A DNA stretch of 49,934 nt from Deltaproteobacteria bacterium (GCA_002748835.1 PDTL01000013.1:90576-140509); one strand, 5' to 3'. Shown: positions 1-8,055, numbered from the stretch's first letter. Made by a program: numbers and translations. Notes: generated from the letters alone by a model not told the origin.

Positions 1-108
1 TGGTCTCAGAAAAACTGGGGATTCAAAACCCAGATCGGTGCCGGCATCAGCGAGACATCACCGGATATGCGGGTGATGGCCAGCGTCAATCACGCGTTTG
101 ATTTTTAA
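1..108 (+). CDS. C-terminal end of an outer-membrane beta-barrel protein (partial)
   Basis: The first 36 codons, read in frame 1, end at a TAA at 106-108 and give the last 35 residues of a protein whose start lies outside the window. The tail alternates polar and hydrophobic residues and finishes in His-Ala-Phe-Asp-Phe. A terminal phenylalanine on an amphipathic strand is the usual recognition signal of Bam-inserted outer-membrane proteins. A good terminator follows 13 bases later, so this is the end of a transcription unit. The exact family cannot be told from so short a piece; small DUF3187-like porins are one possibility. Confidence 0.55.
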   Translation, partial: WSQKNWGFKTQIGAGISETSPDMRVMASVNHAFDF

Positions 109-121
109 GGATATTCCAGCG

Positions 122-149
122 CCCCCTTGCCTGGCAAGGGGGTGTTTTT
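122..149 (+). terminator. Rho-independent terminator after the barrel gene
   Basis: A perfect 9-bp stem (arms 122-130 and 134-142, CCCCCTTGC with GCAAGGGGG) with a 3-base loop is followed by TGTTTTT. It lies just after the stop codon at 108 and should end the transcript entering from the left edge. The rest of the space up to 278 shows no gene. Confidence 0.88.
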
Positions 150-277
150 GATGTATCCTTTCAATCCATCCCGCCTTCCCTTGACCCCACTTCCTAACTA
201 CTCTGATTTCATACGCTGCTAATCGTCTTGAAAAAATGGGCCGCCTGAACCGGGTGCCGGCGATGTTTCAGCGCCGG

Positions 278-1309
278 TTACTCGAAGAGCAGGTTGTAAA
301 TCCCCGGGAGGAAGGCGTTGTCTTTTTCTTCCACCGCCTGATCCGGATCCAGCTTGACAACGGTCACCATATACAGGGGATGGTCATTGTAATTCCCGCC
401 CCAGGTCATGGTGTCTACGTTATGATCCCATGTTGTATGAATGTAAAGGAGTTCTGTGACACCGTCATCCTTGTATCCCACGCCAACCAGGGTGTGGCCC
501 GTAACATGAAGCAACACGGGCCGGCCTGCATCAATTTCAGCTTTGTACTGTGTATACGTGAATCCTGCGGCATGGGTTGGATGAATTTTCTGATTATACG
601 CTTCCACGACGTTATACCCTCGGGAATTGTAAAATTCCACAATCCCGCATAAACCGCTTTTATTATAAAAATCAGGGCCTTCGTTGAAAATGGTCGACGC
701 GTGGAGCGGATTTCCGGAAGTAAGGGAAATGAAGTATGTGGCACCGTCAACGTTGTTCAATGCGGACTGATTGGATCCCATGAAATCGCCAAGGCAGTCT
801 CCGGCTGCATGCTCGGGCCAGGAATTGATGTAAGGATCACTTTCTGTACTTCCATAGCACTTCCAGTAATCATCCACATGCCCGCGGGGGTTGCGGCCAT
901 CAAGTCCCTTCTGGGTGGCGGCTAGCGGGCAGCGGTGGAGGGACCTTCCGCAGGCGTCTACCCATGAGGACCAGTAATCATCGTTGTTCAGCGGCATGAC
1001 CCCGTTGTTTGTCGGACCGGTATACATATCGGGGTACCCGTTCCGGTCATAATACGCGGCGACCATGGCCGCTGATGTCGGCGCGCATCCGAAACTCCAG
1101 GTATATGCCGGTACATCCTGAATCATAGCGATGCCTTTTGCCGGATCCGGACTTGGCAGTTGAACCGCTTTACGGGTAACGTTCTTGGGGGGCGTGGGCG
1201 GTGCGTTGATCAGGATCCGTTCAAAGGTTTCTGTATCCGCATCGCTGCTACTGGCGGCCATTACAAACAGGATTATCAGCAAACCTGCGGTGTTTAATGG
1301 CTTTGACAT
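278..1309 (-). CDS. secreted C39-like (papain-fold) cysteine peptidase homologue
   Basis: A 343-residue protein with an N-terminal signal peptide: a hydrophobic stretch at about residues 8-20 with likely cleavage soon after. The motif FGCAPTSAAM (Cys75), a GHTLVGVGY segment (His272) and a TWDHN segment (Asp295) match the Cys-His-Asp/Asn order of the peptidase_C39-like family, so it is probably an exported cysteine peptidase or a relative. There is no ABC transporter or double-glycine substrate beside it, so it is not an obvious bacteriocin-processing enzyme. Six or more further cysteines suggest disulfides in the periplasm or outside. The start is supported by AAGGA eight bases upstream of the ATG. 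It stands alone on the minus strand. The substrate is unknown, and catalytic activity is inferred only from the residue order. Confidence 0.72.
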   Translation of the reverse strand: MSKPLNTAGLLIILFVMAASSSDADTETFERILINAPPTPPKNVTRKAVQLPSPDPAKGIAMIQDVPAYTWSFGCAPTSAAMVAAYYDRNGYPDMYTGPTNNGVMPLNNDDYWSSWVDACGRSLHRCPLAATQKGLDGRNPRGHVDDYWKCYGSTESDPYINSWPEHAAGDCLGDFMGSNQSALNNVDGATYFISLTSGNPLHASTIFNEGPDFYNKSGLCGIVEFYNSRGYNVVEAYNQKIHPTHAAGFTYTQYKAEIDAGRPVLLHVTGHTLVGVGYKDDGVTELLYIHTTWDHNVDTMTWGGNYNDHPLYMVTVVKLDPDQAVEEKDNAFLPGIYNLLFE

Positions 1310-1452
1310 GGAAAGTATCCTTTTATGTTACGGTTGAAAACTTTCGTTCCGTAGAGAAGGAACCTTATAAAATTAACAAATTTTGATGTATACTGAAATA
1401 CCATTTCGCCGTTTCCGGGACACTGGCGGTGCATTTTAGAACGGCCGCCGGA

Positions 1453-1482
1453 TTGACAGAACGGCGCGAGGTTGCGTATAGT
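1453..1482 (+). promoter_or_regulatory. sigma-70 promoter for the hydrolase-TetR-MoxR operon
   Basis: TTGACA at 1453-1458 and TATAGT at 1477-1482 are separated by 18 bases, giving six of six and five of six consensus matches. The first gene, the alpha/beta hydrolase, starts at 1547, so the leader would be roughly 60 bases. No other promoter of this quality was seen before 7320, so this one may drive the whole chain. Confidence 0.7.
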
Positions 1483-1546
1483 GCCAGCGATTCGTTGAAT
1501 GCAGACTGCCTGATCAAACAATTTTATCATGAAACGTCTGTGGTAA

Positions 1547-2470
1547 ATGAAATACCCTGAATTTCATCATATGACGGCTGATGACGGCTGCACGCTGAGA
1601 TATGCCCGGTGGCTGGCGGATTCGCATGAGAAAAAGGGCGTGATGGCAGTGCTCCCCGGACGAAGCGAGTTTATTGAAAAATATGCGGAGGTGGCTGGCG
1701 AGCTTCTGGATCGCGGGTTTGATGTGTTTATTCTCGACTGGCGGGGGCAGGGGCGTTCCTGCAGGGAACTGGCCAATGCGCACAAAGGCTATGTTCGTTC
1801 CTTTGACCGGTATGTGTCGGATCTTGAGGCATGGATGGCAACCTGCGTGATACAGGCAGGCGACGGCCCGTACTATCTGCTGAGTCATTCCATGGGGGGA
1901 AATGTGGCCTTGCGGTTTCTCCGTCTGCGTGAGCAAGATCTTTCCGGAAGCATCCGGGCGGCGGTGTTCACCGCTCCCATGATGGGACTTCGGACAGATC
2001 CCTTTCCGGTGCCTGTGGCAGAAATGATCTGTCGCTGGTGGGTGGGGGTCGGCCAGGGCGAGGCCTATGCGCCGGGGAATGGTGATTATCAGGCAAATCC
2101 TGTGTTTGAAGGAAACCGTCTGACCGCTGATCCGGAACGGTTTTATTTTTTTCATGATGCCATCAAAAAACAGCCGGAACTGGCCCTGGGCGGTGTCACC
2201 TACCGCTGGCTGGCCGAAGCCTTTACCTCCATGCGCAGGCTGATGGAAAAAGGGGTGCCGGAAAAGATTCATGTGCCGGTGCTGATGATCTCGGCGGGTG
2301 CCGATACGGTGGTATCCAATCTTCGGATGTCTGCGCTTGCCGCCCGTCTGCCCCGGTGCCGATACGTGGTTATCCCGGGTGCCCGGCACGAAATCCTCAT
2401 GGAGCAGGACGTGTACCGGGAACAGTTCTGGTCCTGCTTTGACGATTTTATCGCCAGGACCGCACCGTGA
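1547..2470 (+). CDS. alpha/beta hydrolase, lysophospholipase/monoacylglycerol lipase family
   Basis: This 307-residue soluble protein has the alpha/beta hydrolase fold. The nucleophile elbow is SHSMGG with Ser115; the usual first glycine of G-x-S-x-G is replaced by serine. An acidic residue follows a strand ending in ISAGAD, and the C-terminal His lies in GARHE, completing the Ser-Asp-His triad. The pattern resembles PldB-type lysophospholipases and monoacylglycerol lipases, which hydrolyse one acyl ester bond. No signal peptide is seen, so it probably acts at the inner face of the membrane or in the cytosol. The ATG has only a weak ribosome site; a second ATG lies nine codons in. It is the first gene after the promoter at 1453, and the TetR gene follows after 54 bases. 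The true substrate cannot be read from sequence. Confidence 0.82.
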   Translation: MKYPEFHHMTADDGCTLRYARWLADSHEKKGVMAVLPGRSEFIEKYAEVAGELLDRGFDVFILDWRGQGRSCRELANAHKGYVRSFDRYVSDLEAWMATCVIQAGDGPYYLLSHSMGGNVALRFLRLREQDLSGSIRAAVFTAPMMGLRTDPFPVPVAEMICRWWVGVGQGEAYAPGNGDYQANPVFEGNRLTADPERFYFFHDAIKKQPELALGGVTYRWLAEAFTSMRRLMEKGVPEKIHVPVLMISAGADTVVSNLRMSALAARLPRCRYVVIPGARHEILMEQDVYREQFWSCFDDFIARTAP

Positions 2471-2524
2471 GACTTGCGGTCATGGCGGCGACAAGACGGC
2501 GTTTATAGTGGAAAAAGAGGGTCT

Positions 2525-3142
2525 ATGCAGACAAAAACACGCAGAGAACGGGAACGGGAACAGAAAAAACGGGATATTCTGGATGCAGCTCAGGTGCTGT
2601 TTGCTGAAAAAGGGTTTCACGGGACCACCATGGCCGAGATCAGCCAGGCCTCCGAATTCCCGCTGGGTACCATCTACAAGTTTTTTCAGGGAAAAGAGCA
2701 ACTCTATCATGATCTCATCGTGGAGCGGGGACGTGCCTTCGGACGCATACTGAACCGCTCCCTGCGGGATGAAACCCTGTCTCCAAAGGCGAAGCTCGCT
2801 GGAATGATGAATGATATCGCGGACTATTTTGTGGATAACAAAGCGTTTATCCGGCTCTATATTTCCCAGGTGATTCATGTGGATGCGGTGCTCATGCCTG
2901 AGCTGGGCCGCAACATCAGCCGGATGCACGATGAGATGATCTCCTTGTATGCCGGGCTCATGGCATCGGGAATGGCATCGGGCGATTTTGTCAGCGCGGA
3001 GCCCGATGAACTGGCGGAATTGTTTCAGGGCATGATCACCAGTACGTTCTGGGCATGGATTCAGGCGGAAGAACCGGCAGATCGGCTGTCCGAACGGCTT
3101 CAGACGATTTACACCCTTATTGCGAAAGACAGGCGCTCATGA
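2525..3142 (+). CDS. TetR family transcriptional regulator
   Basis: With the start at 2525 the protein has 205 residues. That ATG has a GAGGG ribosome site five bases upstream; an in-frame ATG at 2474 lacks one. The N-terminal DNA-binding domain is typical of TetR: ILDAAQVLFAEKGFHGTT leads into a helix-turn-helix at residues 37-56, with LGTIYKFF in the recognition helix. The rest, about 65-200, is a ligand-binding, dimerising helical domain. Its TGA overlaps the ATG of the AAA+ gene (ATGA at 3139-3142). It probably senses a hydrophobic ligand and controls its own operon, but no clear operator was identified. The role is inferred from family and position. Confidence 0.88.
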   Translation: MQTKTRREREREQKKRDILDAAQVLFAEKGFHGTTMAEISQASEFPLGTIYKFFQGKEQLYHDLIVERGRAFGRILNRSLRDETLSPKAKLAGMMNDIADYFVDNKAFIRLYISQVIHVDAVLMPELGRNISRMHDEMISLYAGLMASGMASGDFVSAEPDELAELFQGMITSTFWAWIQAEEPADRLSERLQTIYTLIAKDRRS

Positions 3143-4305
3143 CCAAACATCCTGTTAGCGTGGATATCCGGGAAATAAAAACCATTCTGACCGCCTACCT
3201 GAACACCGATGCACGGATCAACTATGCCGTGAAGATTGTGGGACACCCGGGGGTGGGCAAATCCTCGATTGTCCGGCAGGTGGCGGAAGCAGAAAACCGT
3301 CTGTTTATTGATACACGGCTGGCATTCAAGGAAAATGTCGATCTGGGCGGGTACCCGGTTCCCCACCATTCGGACCGTGAGATGGTCTACTACCGTCCCC
3401 GATTTATTCCCCCGGAGACCGTACCGGAAGGGAAAGACGGAATTGTCTGGTTTCTCGATGAGGCCAACCGGGCGCATCCGACTGTGATCCAGACCCTGTT
3501 TCAGATTATCACGGAGCATGTGTGCGGTGAACATCGGCTTGCCGACCGGACGGCCATCGTTCTCGCCGGCAACCTGGGGGATCCGGATGACACGGTGCTC
3601 ACCGATTTTCATGATGCGGCCCTGGACGGCCGGCTGGCGATATTTCACCTGAAACCGTCCGTGACAAGCTGGCTCAGGTGGGCTGCTGTTGCCGGCATCC
3701 ATCCGGCAGTGATCCGGTATATTACCGTGAACCCGGACGCGCTTTGGGACGAAACTCAGGTGCATCCCAACCCCAGAGGCTGGCATCAGGTTTCCCAGGC
3801 CTTGACCCTGGCGCACCGGCTGGGAGACGAAGCGGCTCTGAAAACCGCCCTGAACGGCCCGGATGCGGCGGTGGTGGAAAAGGTGGTGATATCGCTTGTG
3901 GGAGAAACCGCCGGGCATGACTTTGTCATGGAACAGGTGGCTCCCCGGGAGCTGACCGCCGAACAGATTCTGGCCGGAGACCCGGAAAAAATCCAGGCCC
4001 TGAAAAATGAAGGCATTCATGTGGAGGACCTGCTCTGGGCCATCAACGGAACCCTCGGATATTTCAGGGATCCGGACAGGGACACTGCCGCACTCTCCGA
4101 TGACGACCTGAAACGGCTGGGATACGTGCTCACCTTTATTGCAGGTACGCGGGCGGATGTGCGGGTATCGTTTTTCTACCTGCTGCTGAAATCCTGCGGT
4201 ATTTTTTCCCAGATTCCGGCAGCCGTCAACCTGCTGGAGGATGCGGCGCAGCAAACCCGTATCCGCGAGAGCTACACGGCATTTCTCGAAGGCGGAATTG
4301 CATGA
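3139..4305 (+). CDS. MoxR-type AAA+ ATPase
   Basis: The 388-residue product starts at the ATG inside the ATGA overlap with the TetR gene. It carries a Walker A motif (GHPGVGKSS, 35-43), a Walker B motif (VWFLDEANRA, Asp109-Glu110) and a sensor-1-like segment (LAGNLGDP). The layout fits the MoxR branch of AAA+ proteins, which form hexamers and remodel or activate partners, usually with a VWA-domain protein encoded next door. That partner follows directly (ATGA at 4302-4305). Helical segments after residue 230 would form the lid. The pair probably acts as a metal- or cofactor-insertion or protein-maturation chaperone; the client is not known, although the two downstream genes are candidates. 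Confidence 0.85.
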   Translation: MTKHPVSVDIREIKTILTAYLNTDARINYAVKIVGHPGVGKSSIVRQVAEAENRLFIDTRLAFKENVDLGGYPVPHHSDREMVYYRPRFIPPETVPEGKDGIVWFLDEANRAHPTVIQTLFQIITEHVCGEHRLADRTAIVLAGNLGDPDDTVLTDFHDAALDGRLAIFHLKPSVTSWLRWAAVAGIHPAVIRYITVNPDALWDETQVHPNPRGWHQVSQALTLAHRLGDEAALKTALNGPDAAVVEKVVISLVGETAGHDFVMEQVAPRELTAEQILAGDPEKIQALKNEGIHVEDLLWAINGTLGYFRDPDRDTAALSDDDLKRLGYVLTFIAGTRADVRVSFFYLLLKSCGIFSQIPAAVNLLEDAAQQTRIRESYTAFLEGGIA

Positions 4306-5771
4306 CCCTTCACGGACCGGCGGAGCTGGATCTTTCCCCCGCAGAAATTTCAAGCAGAAAATGGGATGCGGTGCTGTCCCTGCTCTGGAAGCGGAGCCGG
4401 TTTGTCTCTTTTTTCTATCAGGGGATCCAGTTCTTGCCCGATACCGCAACGCTCACCCTGACACTGACCGTCAGCCGGTTCCGTCGGGTCCTGCGCTATC
4501 ACCCCGGTTTTGTGACACGCCTTGACACCGAGCACCTGATCGGGCTGCTCGTGCATGAATTTCTCCATGTGGCCTTAAACCACAGCCACCGGTCCGTGCC
4601 GGGAAAAAACACCTATCTTCAGAACATTGCCCAGGACATGGTGGTAAATGCGTACATGATCCGCCGATCGGGCAGCTTTTTCTCCCGCCGGGGGGTGCTG
4701 GAAAGGGATATTCCCAAACTGCAGCTGCCTCCGGGGCTTCCGGTGATCCCGGACGATTTTTATATAGAGACGGGCCACACGGATCCCACCTGGGAGGCGG
4801 TCTATACCTGGCTCGACACCCGGGGGCCTGCGGATATGAGCGCGTTCACCGACGCGGCGAAAACCCAGTTGGAACAACCGCCCCAGGTGAACAACCCTTT
4901 CAACGCGGCCATGGAAAATCCAGATCCGGAACCTTCTGAGCGCACCGAGTGGGGATTTCAGATGGATGACGCGGGTCTGATTTTTTACCAGGATGAAGGC
5001 CAGGTGCTCCCCACCGGTATGCACACCTTCCACGATGCAAGCGCCGAACGGAGCTTGACCGCCTCGTTCCGGCGGATCATCGAACAGGGCCGTCGCGAAA
5101 AAACCTTTGCCGACGAGCGGGTCTTCCAGGCAGTGGACGGGCTGATATCCGGTATTCAGCGTCCCCAGCAGCTCCGATGGAAACGGCAGATCCGGACCAC
5201 TATTGATCGATATTCCACGGCTGATCGCTGGCGATTTACACCGGCCCGTCCCAATCGCCGATTTTTGGACAGTGGCATCTATGCGGCCGGCCGGGTGCTT
5301 GATTTCAAAAAACAGGTGATCGTGGCAGTCGATGTCTCCAGCTCCATGGTCGGGCGGCCTGAAACGCTTCAACGGGCCTTCGGGGTGGTCGAGGATCTCC
5401 TGGATCAGTATACGGTCCATCTCCTGTGCGTGGATGAGACCGTGTTTGTGCCGAAAAAAGGGCTGTCCGGTTTTACGGCATCGCCCGAGTCACGAAGGCC
5501 CTATACCTATCACCGGGGAGACTGGCAGGCCATCCGCACCGGTTCCAGCGGTACCACATTTTTTGCGCCCCTGTTCAATGACTGGCTCAAGGGCGTCAAC
5601 GAAGCGGTACTGGTGGTGACCGACGGCCATATTTATGACCTGAATCGCCTTACCCCCTACCGGAAGACGGTGTGGCTGGTGACATCCCGGCCGGATACCC
5701 CGTTTTCCCCCGGATTCGGGAACATCTATTATCTGGATGATGACGAGATGACTGGATGGTGGCGCCCATGA
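4302..5771 (+). CDS. VWA-like protein with putative metallopeptidase domain (DUF2201 type)
   Basis: This 489-residue protein has two recognisable parts. The N-terminal half contains an HEFLH zinc motif (His85, Glu86, His89), as in the putative metallopeptidase domain that precedes VWA-like DUF2201 domains. The C-terminal part, from about residue 335, is a von Willebrand A-like fold with the metal-ion-dependent adhesion motif D-x-S-x-S (Asp344, Ser346, Ser348), and a G-x-T segment (SGTT) follows. Such proteins pair with MoxR ATPases, and here the genes share four bases. A variable, proline-rich linker at about 190-240 separates the domains. No signal peptide is present, so a cytoplasmic complex is likely. 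Whether the HExxH site cleaves peptides or only binds metal is open. Confidence 0.82.
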   Translation: MTLHGPAELDLSPAEISSRKWDAVLSLLWKRSRFVSFFYQGIQFLPDTATLTLTLTVSRFRRVLRYHPGFVTRLDTEHLIGLLVHEFLHVALNHSHRSVPGKNTYLQNIAQDMVVNAYMIRRSGSFFSRRGVLERDIPKLQLPPGLPVIPDDFYIETGHTDPTWEAVYTWLDTRGPADMSAFTDAAKTQLEQPPQVNNPFNAAMENPDPEPSERTEWGFQMDDAGLIFYQDEGQVLPTGMHTFHDASAERSLTASFRRIIEQGRREKTFADERVFQAVDGLISGIQRPQQLRWKRQIRTTIDRYSTADRWRFTPARPNRRFLDSGIYAAGRVLDFKKQVIVAVDVSSSMVGRPETLQRAFGVVEDLLDQYTVHLLCVDETVFVPKKGLSGFTASPESRRPYTYHRGDWQAIRTGSSGTTFFAPLFNDWLKGVNEAVLVVTDGHIYDLNRLTPYRKTVWLVTSRPDTPFSPGFGNIYYLDDDEMTGWWRP

Positions 5772-6352
5772 CAACGGACATGACAACCCGGCCTCCGGAC
5801 AATGCGCTGGAAGCGGCCATCACAGCGAGCACAGATCCGGAAGCCATTTACCGATGGGGACGGACCGCACAGTCGTTTCCCTGGGATCTGGGTCTGAAAC
5901 GGCTGTATGCGCTGGGCGGCGCCCAGTATCTGTGCTGGGCTGGCCGGGGCTGGGCCGGTGCTGATCTGGACACCTGTCTGACCTATCTTCTCAGTTTGCG
6001 GGTACCGTCCCATATTTATCATGCCGGCATCAACTGGAAGCGGTTTGACTTCAGACGGGCCCAGCCGGTGCTGATGCAGCTGGCAGACCCGGCGTTCATC
6101 TTCTACGCCGGCGCCTACTGGCAGGTATTTGATTATGCGGCAGGGATGAACGCGCTGATCCGCACCAAGAGCGCCGAATACCTGTACCGGGCCGGAACCC
6201 TGTGGCACACGTTTGACTACGATGCTGCCTGGCGGATTATTGAAGCGGATCCGGCGGCAGAAGACTGGCGGGCCAAGGCCCTGACCCATCCCAAGTGGCG
6301 CGCGGCCCTGAAACAGATCTGGCAGGATGCCTGGAAGCGGAGCAACGGATGA
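5768..6352 (+). CDS. unrecognised protein of five tandem 28-residue repeats
   Basis: I do not recognise this 194-residue protein. Apart from short ends it consists of five consecutive 28-residue units, at about residues 28-55, 56-83, 84-111, 112-139 and 140-167. The working consensus is an aromatic residue, x, Ala-Gly, two residues, Trp, two residues, Phe-Asp-aromatic, two or three residues, Ala, then a Leu/Ile-rich helix. Units 3 to 5 are the clearest. The pattern suggests a helical solenoid like TPR or Sel1, though neither consensus fits exactly. There is no signal peptide. The start at 5768 is chosen because it gives an ATGA overlap with the VWA gene; an ATG at 5756 is also in frame. Its place between the AAA+/VWA pair and a tRNA-modifying enzyme suggests an adaptor or client-recognition role (inference). 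Confidence 0.72.
   Translation: MTTDMTTRPPDNALEAAITASTDPEAIYRWGRTAQSFPWDLGLKRLYALGGAQYLCWAGRGWAGADLDTCLTYLLSLRVPSHIYHAGINWKRFDFRRAQPVLMQLADPAFIFYAGAYWQVFDYAAGMNALIRTKSAEYLYRAGTLWHTFDYDAAWRIIEADPAAEDWRAKALTHPKWRAALKQIWQDAWKRSNG
5849..6268 (+). repeat. five in-frame 84-bp coding repeats
   Basis: Five 84-base units in register encode the 28-residue protein repeats. At DNA level they are well diverged, so the periodicity is seen in the protein rather than as near-identical DNA. This points to old duplication kept by structural selection, not to recent slippage. Confidence 0.68.
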
Positions 6353-7320
6353 TTCGGTTTGAATCTGGCATGGATGATTTATGGATGGCCCCCCTGCGGG
6401 GGCTGACCGGGTGGGTTTATCGTTCTGTCTGGGCCGCGCATTTTTCCGGCATCGTTAACTCGGTCTCCCCGTTTATTACCACGGTCCGGGCACGGAAGGT
6501 GAAACAGGCGTTTTTTCGGGATCTGTTTCCGGAAAATAACGAAAATCTGCCCGTCATTCCCCAGATACTGGGAAATGATCCTGGAGACATGGCGTATCTG
6601 GTCAGCCGTCTGGAAGATCTCGGGTATGATCACGTTAACTGGAACCTGGGATGCCCGTATAAAATGGTGGCCAAAAAGAAACGGGGCTCCGGGCTTCTGC
6701 CGTTTCCAGATCAGATCGATGCGGTGCTGGATACCCTTTGCCGGCACCGGGAAGGGCGGATATCGGTGAAACTTCGTCTGGGCAGAGAAACCGCAGATGA
6801 GATCCAGGCACTGATACCGGTTCTCAATGCCCACCCCCTCAGCGGCGTGATCCTGCATCCCCGAACGGGCGTGCAGATGTACGCGGGCCGGGCAGACCGG
6901 GATGCCTTTGGTAACTGCCTGCCCCTGTTTAAGCATCCGGTCATGTACAACGGCGATATCACGACCGCAGCCGATGCGGCGGCTGTAAAACAGGCCTGCC
7001 CGGCGGCAGCCGGGCAGATGCTGGGAAGAGGGCTCTTGTGTGATCCGTTTCTGCCGGAAACCATCAGCGGTGCCAACCTTTCCGAGGCCGTGCGGCGAAA
7101 CCGCCTGAAAGCCTTTCATGACGATCTGCTGGATCGGTACCGGATCGTGCAGAGCGGTGAAAAACATGTGCTGGACAAGATGAAAGGACTCTGGGTTTAC
7201 CAGCGGTTTTCCTTTGCAGATCCGGCATCGGCGTTTCGGCAGATCCGTAAAACCGCAAGCCTGGATGCGTATACGGCTGCGGTAACGACCGTGTTTGACG
7301 TCTATCCGCTGAAATCGTGA
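6349..7320 (+). CDS. tRNA-dihydrouridine synthase family protein
   Basis: The 323-residue product is a flavin TIM barrel of the Dus family, which reduces uridines in tRNA loops with FMN and NADPH. It opens with WMAPLRGLTG, the usual MAPMxGxT start of strand 1, and has NLGCP with the conserved Cys102, the phosphate-binding segment MYNGDI, and GRGLLCDP near the end of the barrel, followed by a small helical domain. The segment after NLGCP (KKKRGSGLL) matches the KxxKGSxLL form. The start at 6349 lies in an ATGA overlap with the repeat-protein gene; an in-frame ATG at 6295 would overlap that gene by 58 bases and adds residues unlike the family. Its place at the end of an AAA+/VWA operon is unusual. 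Which uridine it modifies is not determined. Confidence 0.87.
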   Translation: MIRFESGMDDLWMAPLRGLTGWVYRSVWAAHFSGIVNSVSPFITTVRARKVKQAFFRDLFPENNENLPVIPQILGNDPGDMAYLVSRLEDLGYDHVNWNLGCPYKMVAKKKRGSGLLPFPDQIDAVLDTLCRHREGRISVKLRLGRETADEIQALIPVLNAHPLSGVILHPRTGVQMYAGRADRDAFGNCLPLFKHPVMYNGDITTAADAAAVKQACPAAAGQMLGRGLLCDPFLPETISGANLSEAVRRNRLKAFHDDLLDRYRIVQSGEKHVLDKMKGLWVYQRFSFADPASAFRQIRKTASLDAYTAAVTTVFDVYPLKS

Positions 7321-7391
7321 TTGATTCTGATCTCACCTGTTAAAAAAATCAGGGCTTTGTTGTGGGGGCAAATAATGATAACCTGTCTTGT

Positions 7392-7646
7392 ATGAGAACA
7401 AAGCACAAAAGAATTCTATCTGCAATTTTCGATTCACCAACACGTTCGAACCTCAAGTTTTCGGATATTGAATCATTGCTGATTTCACTTGGTGGAGACG
7501 TGTCGGAAGGTACTGGCTCTCGTATTTCCATTACCGTTTCAGAAAAAAGCATATTTCTTCACCGACCGCATCCGGGAAAAGAAGCAAAAAAATATCAAGT
7601 TGAAATGGTGAGGGAATTTTTAATGAAGACAGGGGTGACACCATGA
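7392..7646 (+). CDS. hicA: HicA-like toxin of a type II toxin-antitoxin module
   Basis: An 84-residue basic protein with the HicA double-stranded-RNA-binding-like fold: KFSDIESLLISLGG, then an EGTGSR segment, a strand with FLHRPHP, and VREFLMKTG at the end. HicA toxins are mRNA interferases. The usual catalytic histidine of the GSHH loop appears as Arg in GSR, while a His occurs later in LHRPHP, so activity should be checked. The ATG at 7392 is preferred over a GTG at 7362 because family similarity starts there; neither has a strong ribosome site. The stop overlaps the start of the HicB gene (ATGA at 7643-7646). The gene is more AT-rich than its neighbours, which fits acquisition by transfer. 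Confidence 0.8.
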   Translation: MRTKHKRILSAIFDSPTRSNLKFSDIESLLISLGGDVSEGTGSRISITVSEKSIFLHRPHPGKEAKKYQVEMVREFLMKTGVTP

Positions 7647-7981
7647 AAAACACGTTAACGTATAAAGGGTATACAGCACGGATCGCGTTTGATCCTGATG
7701 ACAATATTTTTTTTGGCCGCGTAGTGGGCCTTAAGGATATGATTGGATTTCATGGAGAGACCGTTTCAGAGATGATCGATGACTTTCACAATGCGATTCA
7801 TCATTATCTCGCCGGATGTGAAGCACGGGGTGAAAGACCGCAAAAACCCTATTCCGGGAAATTGACACTGCGGATGTCGCCGGACACACACGCAGAACTA
7901 GCTGCGGCAGCAGCGGATACAGGCAAAAGCCTCAACAAGTGGGTCACCGATACCCTTGAAGGTGTTATCCACGCGCGATAA
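7643..7981 (+). CDS. hicB: HicB-like antitoxin
   Basis: This 112-residue protein has the two HicB parts: an N-terminal RNase-H-like partial fold (GYTARIAFDPDDNIFFGRVVG, residues 9-29) that caps the toxin, and a C-terminal ribbon-helix-helix segment (KLTLRMSPDTHAELAAAAA, then SLNKWV) that binds DNA and would repress the hicAB promoter. It overlaps hicA by four bases, giving translational coupling. The module sits between the Dus gene and the speA operon. HicB neutralises HicA by direct binding; here the function is inferred from fold signature and gene order. Confidence 0.87.
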   Translation: MKNTLTYKGYTARIAFDPDDNIFFGRVVGLKDMIGFHGETVSEMIDDFHNAIHHYLAGCEARGERPQKPYSGKLTLRMSPDTHAELAAAAADTGKSLNKWVTDTLEGVIHAR

Positions 7982-8027
7982 CTGGATGGATTTCGTTGTA
8001 TGCTTCAAAAAACTAGCGTAATTTAAA

Positions 8028-8046
8028 CCTTTTTTATGAAAAAAGG
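8028..8046 (+). promoter_or_regulatory. small hairpin over the speA ribosome-binding site
   Basis: Arms CCTTTTTT (8028-8035) and AAAAAAGG (8039-8046) pair perfectly around a three-base loop. The right arm contains most of the AAAAGGA Shine-Dalgarno sequence of speA, whose GTG start is at 8056. The stem is mostly A-U and weak, so it could at most modulate initiation. Confidence 0.45.
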
Positions 8047-8055
8047 AAATGCGTT

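Noticed and set aside
278..1309. Bacteriocin-processing C39 transporter
   Set aside because: The protein has a signal peptide, no ABC or membrane domain, and no adjacent transporter or double-glycine peptide gene.
1294..1530. Minus-strand 78-codon frame before the C39-like gene
   Set aside because: It overlaps the start of the C39-like gene and the promoter of the hydrolase, has no recognisable motif and no ribosome site.
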